64,000 nt of DNA, taken from contig NZ_LDOT01000002.1 of the NCBI RefSeq assembly GCF_001029445.1, forward strand, positions 645,977 through 709,976, in the 5' to 3' direction. The position numbers and the translations under genes are program-made. This DNA comes from Photobacterium aquae. GTDB lineage: Bacteria > Pseudomonadota > Gammaproteobacteria > Enterobacterales > Vibrionaceae. Under the pieces are notes generated by a model. It did not search any database, was not told where the DNA came from, and saw nothing but the letters and a program-made list of their open reading frames with translations. Of this stretch, positions 59,122 through 64,000 are shown one piece after another (the stretch's first letter is position 1; each line of letters begins with the position of its first letter).

Positions 59122-62067
59122 ATGGCAGAGCTAACTCTTTCCCTCAACAAAGTACGGTGCATGAACTGCGCCGGAAAAATTCAAGCGGCGCTCTCGGCCT
59201 TGCCCGAGGTTCAATCAGCCGATGTTGATACGCACCGTGCTGTTATCCAAGGCGATATTTCCGCTGAACACGCCATTGCCACAATCAGCGCATTGGGATA
59301 TGGCGCAAGTTTCAACTACCACCTGCAACTCTCCGGCCTGAATTGCGGGAAATGCATCGGCAAAGTCAGAGATGCTCTGGAAAAACATGACGGCATGGCG
59401 CTCGATATCACCACCACAGAGCTGACCGGACAAGGATCCCTTGCTCCGCAAGCCGTTATTGAAATCATCCGCTCTCTTGGCTATCAGGCCAGCGCTGTCA
59501 CCCAACAGCCTGCAACCCGCTACCAGCTGAAACTCAGTGGGCTGAACTGCGGCAAATGTGTCGCCAAGGTCGAAGCCGCCCTTGCTGATTGCGACAGTGT
59601 CGAAAAATTTACCGTCAGTAAAACCGCAGCCACTGTCGTGACAACATCCAGCAGCGAGCAGCTTGTCGCACTCATCAAAACTGCAGGGTTCGAGGCCAGT
59701 TTGGATAGCGAGCAGGAGAATACCACCGCACCACAAACGGCTGAGTCCCTAGAGCCACAGCAACAAGATACGGTGAACGAAGCTACCACTGAGCCAACAG
59801 CTCCAATCACCGCCAATGCCCGCCAGTTCATGCTCAGCGGCATGACTTGTGCCAGCTGCGTCGCCTCGGTCGAAAAAGCCATCCGCTCTGTTCCGGGCGT
59901 TAGTCATGCATCGGTCAACCTCGCAGAACGCACCGCTATGGTTGACGGTACGGCCACCCCCGACATGATTGCCAAAGCCGTTGCGGATAGTGGCTATGGT
60001 GCCGAGTTGGTTGAGGATGAGCAGTCTCGTCGTGCCCGCCAGCAAGCCCAGAACGAGCAGACCTACCGTACCCATATGCGCAATGCCTATCTGGCTCTTG
60101 GTGCAGGGATCCCGATGATGGCGTGGGGTGTGTTCGGTGGCAACATGATGATCAACTCAACTGCCAGCCAATGGGGTTGGGGGCTGGTCGGCCTCATCAC
60201 CCTCGGCTTACTCGCAACCGTCGGGCGTCATTTCTACGTCAATGCATGGAAAGCCTTCAAGCACCACCGGGCCAGTATGGATACGCTTGTTGCGCTGGGA
60301 ACTGGTGCAGCCTGGCTCTACTCAATGTTTGTCGTGCTGGCTCCTGAGCTGCTGCCTGATATGGCCCGCCATGTATACTTTGAGGCTTCGGCGATGATCC
60401 TTGGCCTGATCACCCTTGGGCACGCTCTTGAGGCTAGAGCCCGGAGCCGCACCTCCAAAGCTCTTGAGCAACTCATGGATCTCCAGCCTCCCACAGCAAT
60501 TGTTGTCGACAATGGCCGCGAACGCGAAGTGCCGCTGGCAGAAGTAAAGGCGGGCATGTTGCTGCGGCTTCGACCTGGAGCCAAAGTCCCGGTCGACGGC
60601 ACCATCACTCAAGGCGACAGCTATATCGATGAATCCATGCTGACCGGCGAACCCCTAGCTGCCCACAAGAAAGCGGGCGATACACTCCATGCAGGTACCA
60701 TCAACCAAAACGGCAGCCTGCTGTTCACGGCCGAAAAAATCGGTCAGGACACCATGCTGGCCAGGATCATCGAACTGGTTCGTCAAGCTCAGGGGAGCAA
60801 ACCGGCCTTGGCTAGACTTGCGGATCGGATTTCGGCTGTTTTCGTTCCGGCCGTCATGATTATCGCAATCACAACGGCAATGATCTGGTACTACGTCGGC
60901 CCACAACCATCATCGATTTATATGCTGATCACTGCAACAACCGTACTGATCATCGCCTGCCCTTGTGCCCTTGGCTTGGCCACGCCAATGTCGGTCACCG
61001 TCGGTGTAGGCCGGGCAGCGGAATTCGGTGTCCTGATCCGTAACGCCGAGGCGATGCAAATCGCAGCTGATATCGATACCGTCGTGCTCGACAAAACAGG
61101 CACCCTGACCGAAGGCAAACCGCAGGTCATTGCCATCCACCCCCAACAGGGATTCAACGAAACGCAACTGCTGAGCTGGGCTGCCAGCCTAGAGCAAGGC
61201 TCCGAACACCCACTGGCCAAAGCGGTGATCAGCGCAGCCACGGCTAAAGGGCTCGGGCTGATCTCACCCGTCGGTTTCAGCGCCAAGCCAGGCTATGGGA
61301 TCGAAGGGAAAATCGGCGGACACCAAGTTGCGTTGGGCAACCTGAAATACATGCAGGCCCTTCAAATCGCTGCCGAACACACAGAGAGCACAGCAGAGAA
61401 GATCAGCGAACAAGGGGCAACCGCGATCTTCATCGCCGTTGACAACCAACTGGGTGGGATCATTGGGATCAGCGATCCGATAAGGCATGACTCGCTCGCA
61501 GCCGTATCGCGCCTCAAATCAATGGGGCTCAATATTGTCATGCTGACGGGGGATACAGAAACCACCGCCAGGGCTATCGCCAAACAGGCAGGCATCGACC
61601 ACGTGATTGCTGGGGTACTGCCCGATGGCAAAGCCGATGAAGTGATTGCCTTGCAACAACAAGGCAAGAAAGTCGCCATGGTTGGTGATGGTATTAACGA
61701 TGCCCCTGCACTGGCCAAAGCCGAGATCGGCATCGCAATGGGAAGCGGCAGCGATATTGCAATAGAAAGTGCGCAGTTCACCTTGGTCCGCCACTCGCTG
61801 CATGGTGTGGCCGATGCGATTGAGCTATCACGCGCAACCCTGCGCAACATGAAACAAAATCTATTCGGGGCCTTTGTTTACAACACTCTTGGTATCCCTG
61901 TCGCCGCGGGAATATTGTTCCCGTTCACCGGGGCACTATTGAGCCCGGTCGTTGCCGGTGCAGCAATGGCCCTATCGTCCATTACCGTGGTCAGCAATGC
62001 CAACAGACTCAGACTGTTTACCCCTAAGGGGGCACAGTTACCGACCTCAGATCGTAAGGGGAATTAA
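59122..62067 (+). CDS. copA: Cu(I)-exporting P1B-type ATPase with four heavy-metal-binding domains
   Basis: This 981-residue ATPase is longer than E. coli CopA (834) because it has four N-terminal HMA domains rather than two, with CxxC sites at C13/C16, C75/C78, C143/C146 and C243/C246. The first lacks the usual G-M-T before its site. Eight membrane helices follow, with the transport motif C613-P-C615, phosphorylation site D657 (D-K-T-G-T), H-P in the nucleotide domain and G-D-G-I-N-D at 855-860. It pumps Cu(I) from cytosol to periplasm. A 24-codon ORF starts two bases after its stop. Confidence 0.97.
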   Translation: MAELTLSLNKVRCMNCAGKIQAALSALPEVQSADVDTHRAVIQGDISAEHAIATISALGYGASFNYHLQLSGLNCGKCIGKVRDALEKHDGMALDITTTELTGQGSLAPQAVIEIIRSLGYQASAVTQQPATRYQLKLSGLNCGKCVAKVEAALADCDSVEKFTVSKTAATVVTTSSSEQLVALIKTAGFEASLDSEQENTTAPQTAESLEPQQQDTVNEATTEPTAPITANARQFMLSGMTCASCVASVEKAIRSVPGVSHASVNLAERTAMVDGTATPDMIAKAVADSGYGAELVEDEQSRRARQQAQNEQTYRTHMRNAYLALGAGIPMMAWGVFGGNMMINSTASQWGWGLVGLITLGLLATVGRHFYVNAWKAFKHHRASMDTLVALGTGAAWLYSMFVVLAPELLPDMARHVYFEASAMILGLITLGHALEARARSRTSKALEQLMDLQPPTAIVVDNGREREVPLAEVKAGMLLRLRPGAKVPVDGTITQGDSYIDESMLTGEPLAAHKKAGDTLHAGTINQNGSLLFTAEKIGQDTMLARIIELVRQAQGSKPALARLADRISAVFVPAVMIIAITTAMIWYYVGPQPSSIYMLITATTVLIIACPCALGLATPMSVTVGVGRAAEFGVLIRNAEAMQIAADIDTVVLDKTGTLTEGKPQVIAIHPQQGFNETQLLSWAASLEQGSEHPLAKAVISAATAKGLGLISPVGFSAKPGYGIEGKIGGHQVALGNLKYMQALQIAAEHTESTAEKISEQGATAIFIAVDNQLGGIIGISDPIRHDSLAAVSRLKSMGLNIVMLTGDTETTARAIAKQAGIDHVIAGVLPDGKADEVIALQQQGKKVAMVGDGINDAPALAKAEIGIAMGSGSDIAIESAQFTLVRHSLHGVADAIELSRATLRNMKQNLFGAFVYNTLGIPVAAGILFPFTGALLSPVVAGAAMALSSITVVSNANRLRLFTPKGAQLPTSDRKGN

Positions 62068-62068
62068 G

Positions 62069-62143
62069 ATGGTTGCTTTAATTGGGATCATTTCCATTGC
62101 ATTTATTATCTGGTGGTTCTGGCTCCACCCGAATAATAAATAA
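62069..62143 (+). CDS. Small membrane protein downstream of copA
   Basis: This 24-residue ORF starts two bases after the copA stop, with AGGGG about nine bases upstream. The product is one hydrophobic helix with three tryptophans (W-W-F-W) and a short H-P-N-N-K tail. The tight coupling suggests a small accessory or regulatory peptide for CopA, by analogy with small partners such as KdpF or CcoS that follow other P-type ATPase genes. Expression is inferred, not shown. A terminator follows. Confidence 0.6.
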   Translation: MVALIGIISIAFIIWWFWLHPNNK

Positions 62144-62154
62144 CCCTTCATCTC

Positions 62155-62180
62155 AGCCCGGCTGTATGCCGGGCTCTTCC
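62155..62180 (+). terminator. Terminator of the copA operon
   Basis: AGCCCGGC / GCCGGGCT with loop TGTAT is followed by CTTCC, a weak T tract. Confidence 0.7.
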
Positions 62181-62263
62181 CCCACCGCAAGCCCCGTCAA
62201 AATGCTCGCCGAGGAACAAAATATAAGGTAGGTTGAGAGAATAAATATTTATACCGAGGCGCT

Positions 62264-63148
62264 ATGTTTTTCTCTCGATTTTCAAAAAAGCTCTTGCGTA
62301 AGCTCTTACTGTTAATCCCTTTTTTGGGAACAACAGCCTATGCGGAGCCTGCTGTCTGGCTAGCCAAGTCACCGGATCGCCAATTCATCCTACTCGGCTC
62401 TATTCATGCCGGTAATGAGCAGCTCTTCCCTCTACCAAAGGCTTTTCTGCAGCAATGGCCAAATGCCGACGGGCTGGTGGTCGAGGCCAATATTCTTGCC
62501 CCAACCCGACCCCACCTCGATCCGACGATTCCGAGTGCTGGCACGATACTAACGGATGTGGAAAAGGCCACCCTTGCTGATATCGCCAACAAAGCTGGAC
62601 TTTCTTATCCGGCACTGCTCCAAAGCCCACCTTGGCTGACAGCCATCAGCCTCCAGATGAGCATGGCTCAACAAGCGGGACTCACCCCTCAACAAGGTAT
62701 TGATATCAAACTGCTAAAACGGGCATCGCATGACAATATGCCGATTCTTGAGCTGGAAAGTGTCCAGCAGCAGGTAGATCTGATGGAGGCAATGCCGGAT
62801 CATGGCAAAGATTTGCTTATTAGCACCCTTACTGAATGGCACTCCGTGAAATCTCAGCTCAACTGCCTAACACGCGCATGGCGCGCTGGCGATCAAGCAC
62901 AACTCTCTGCATTGTTTGAGCAAAGCCAGTACTCAGATCAAACCAGCGATGCCTTGATTTTCGACCGTAACCATAACTGGGCAGAGTCGCTCAGCAGCAG
63001 CCCGGCCTATCACCAAGGCAAATACATGGTCGTCGTCGGCGCCATGCACCTCATCGGCCAGCAGGGACTCCCGACACTACTCAAGCAGAAGGGATTTACC
63101 GTCACTCAAATCACCCAAGGGAGTGATGCTAATTGCCCCATCGATTAA
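62264..63148 (+). CDS. TraB/GumN-family protein (YbaP-like)
   Basis: This 294-residue protein has an export signal (hydrophobic core about residues 13-26, cut near A-Y-A) and the TraB/GumN motifs: L-L-G-S-I-H-A-G near residue 43, two glutamates in V-V-E-A-N, and a C-terminal V-V-G-A-M-H-L-I-G block. TraB members include TIKI-type metalloproteases; the role of the bacterial ones is unclear. E. coli ybaP also lies close to copA, so the synteny supports this reading. Confidence 0.88.
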   Translation: MFFSRFSKKLLRKLLLLIPFLGTTAYAEPAVWLAKSPDRQFILLGSIHAGNEQLFPLPKAFLQQWPNADGLVVEANILAPTRPHLDPTIPSAGTILTDVEKATLADIANKAGLSYPALLQSPPWLTAISLQMSMAQQAGLTPQQGIDIKLLKRASHDNMPILELESVQQQVDLMEAMPDHGKDLLISTLTEWHSVKSQLNCLTRAWRAGDQAQLSALFEQSQYSDQTSDALIFDRNHNWAESLSSSPAYHQGKYMVVVGAMHLIGQQGLPTLLKQKGFTVTQITQGSDANCPID

Positions 63149-63236
63149 TATCCTCGCTAAAGATAGTTATTGATGAGGGAGACCCAATAGATAACACCGA
63201 TTTCAGGACAACAAATGGGGCTTCTACTACTAATAG
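63149..63236. other. Gap between the TraB gene and the tRNA array
   Basis: No gene is seen. The bases just before 63237 (CTTCTACTACTAATAG) resemble the junction seen between later repeat units but lack the terminator found there, so this is the decayed left edge of the tandem array. Confidence 0.4.
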
Positions 63237-63342
63237 TGGTCGGTGAAGAGGCCAGTTCAAGGTCTTGGGAAACCCCCGACCCTCTGGTCCACCATTTACG
63301 AAGAGCCAGAGATGCGCGACCAAACAGCGCTAGTCCCCAGCC
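63237..63342 (-). pseudogene. Decayed tRNA-Pro-like copy 1
   Basis: On the minus strand the 3' end (CTCTTCACCGACCA) and the D arm (TAGCGC..TTTGGT) of tRNA-Pro are kept. The anticodon arm carries an insertion (CTCTTCGTAAATGGT), the T arm is replaced by other sequence, and the 5' acceptor strand no longer pairs with the 3' one. It cannot fold as a normal tRNA. Confidence 0.75.
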
Positions 63343-63362
63343 AATATAAAAATACAGATATG

Positions 63363-63392
63363 AAAAAAGCCTCAGTCTTTCGACTGAGGCTT
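63363..63392 (-). terminator. Terminator, first duplicate
   Basis: On the minus strand AAGCCTCAGTC / GACTGAGGCTT, eleven pairs with a four-base loop, is followed by a T run. It is identical to the one at 63524. Confidence 0.88.
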
Positions 63393-63399
63393 CTAATAG

Positions 63400-63503
63400 T
63401 GGTCGGTGAAGAGGCCAGTTCAAGGTCTTGGGGAACCCCGACCCTCTGGTCCACCATTTACGAAGAGCCAGAGATGCGCGACCAAACTGCGCTAGTCTCA
63501 GCC
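63400..63503 (-). pseudogene. Decayed tRNA-Pro-like copy 2
   Basis: This copy shares with copy 1 the same anticodon-arm insertion and T-arm replacement, so the changed unit was duplicated after it arose. The T-arm part now forms GGTC-GGGG-TT-CCCC-AA-GACC. The two copies are 163 bases apart. Confidence 0.75.
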
Positions 63504-63523
63504 AATATAGAAATACAGATATG

Positions 63524-63553
63524 AAAAAAGCCTCAGTCTTTCGACTGAGGCTT
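63524..63553 (-). terminator. Terminator of the tRNA-Pro array
   Basis: The same eleven-pair stem as at 63363. It directly follows the last intact tRNA on the minus strand and is probably the working terminator. Confidence 0.92.
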
Positions 63554-63560
63554 CTAATAG

Positions 63561-63637
<77 letters not shown>

Positions 63638-63678
63638 ACATTAACAGCGGTTCTCTACAAACCACCATTTTTAAATAG

Positions 63679-63755
<77 letters not shown>

Positions 63756-63795
63756 ACATCAACAGCGGTTCTCTACAAACCACCATTTTTAATAG

Positions 63796-63872
<77 letters not shown>

Positions 63873-63912
63873 ACATTAACAGCGGTTCTCTACAAACCAC
63901 CATTTTTAATCT

Positions 63913-63989
63913 TGGTCGGCGAAGAGGGATTCGAACCCCCCACCCTCTGGTCCCAAACCAGATGAGCTATCAAACGGCGCTATTCACCG
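63913..63989 (-). pseudogene. Divergent tRNA-Pro(TGG) copy D, probably non-functional
   Basis: The anticodon TGG and CCA end are kept, but A14 is C, G19 is A, G24 is T (breaking the D stem) and C48 is G. These positions hold the tRNA core together (A14-U8, G19-C56, G15-C48), so the product is unlikely to fold well. There is also a G-T pair in the acceptor stem. It stands first in the minus-strand transcription order within the window; more units may lie beyond the edge. Confidence 0.65.
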
Positions 63990-64000
63990 ACACTCGGAGG

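Overview
The window is one chromosomal stretch of a marine gammaproteobacterium of the family Vibrionaceae, most likely Photobacterium or a close relative. This rests on gene content (Photobacterium/Vibrio-like CnoX, CueR, YfbU, YfbV, a chitin-oligosaccharide-binding-type SBP, and ToxR-like membrane regulators), on synteny blocks shared with E. coli, and on the mixed codon use of a fast grower. The species cannot be fixed from sequence reading alone. I find no prophage, integron, CRISPR array or insertion sequence.

Layout. 0.3-4.4 kb: a small ToxR/ToxS-like overlapping gene pair, a receiver-TPR response regulator (VieB-like), a glutathionyl-hydroquinone reductase and a GlsB-type membrane protein. 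4.8-16.2 kb: two chemoreceptors, exonuclease III, two orphan solute-binding proteins, an ArsR-type regulator and a PepV-YfcC peptidase/transporter operon. 16.3-24.8 kb: a formate block, ycaO-focA-pflB-pflA-fhs, which makes formate, moves it across the membrane and loads it onto tetrahydrofolate; a PurR-like operator lies before fhs. 24.9-36.9 kb: nupC, yfbU, a pgtC-pgtB-pgtA phosphoglycerate-sensing set without its transporter, a porin, rlmA, a ChaN lipoprotein, a DUF6172-type protein and yfbV. 37.3-42.2 kb: ackA-pta, which completes the mixed-acid route begun by pflB, then mntH. 42.3-51.2 kb: a second ToxR/ToxS-like overlapping pair divergent from a third chemoreceptor, a MerR regulator, a TSUP exporter, a SIMPL protein, yfcE, and a four-gene operon of two DUF1538 membrane proteins, a PII-like protein and a CBS protein. 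51.4-63.1 kb: yfcH, ybbP-ybbA divergent from tesA-ybbO, cnoX, then cueR divergent from a four-HMA copA with a 24-codon ORF behind it, and a ybaP-like TraB gene. This last block resembles the E. coli copA-cueR-ybbN-ybbO-tesA-ybbA-ybbP neighbourhood. 63.2-64.0 kb: a minus-strand tandem array of tRNA-Pro(TGG) genes with decayed copies.

Most notable. Two ToxR/ToxS (or VtrA/VtrC)-like cassettes share a wHTH-TM protein with a short periplasmic tail ending in Cys-x10-Cys, and a small membrane partner whose start lies inside the regulator gene. They look like two members of a poorly described, fast-evolving 'co-component' sensory family. Other leads are the decaying tRNA-Pro array with duplicated terminators, the DUF1538/PII-like/CBS operon, the orphan pgtCBA set, two unannotated small membrane ORFs, and several structured intergenic regions. 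All functions are inferred from sequence reading without database searches.
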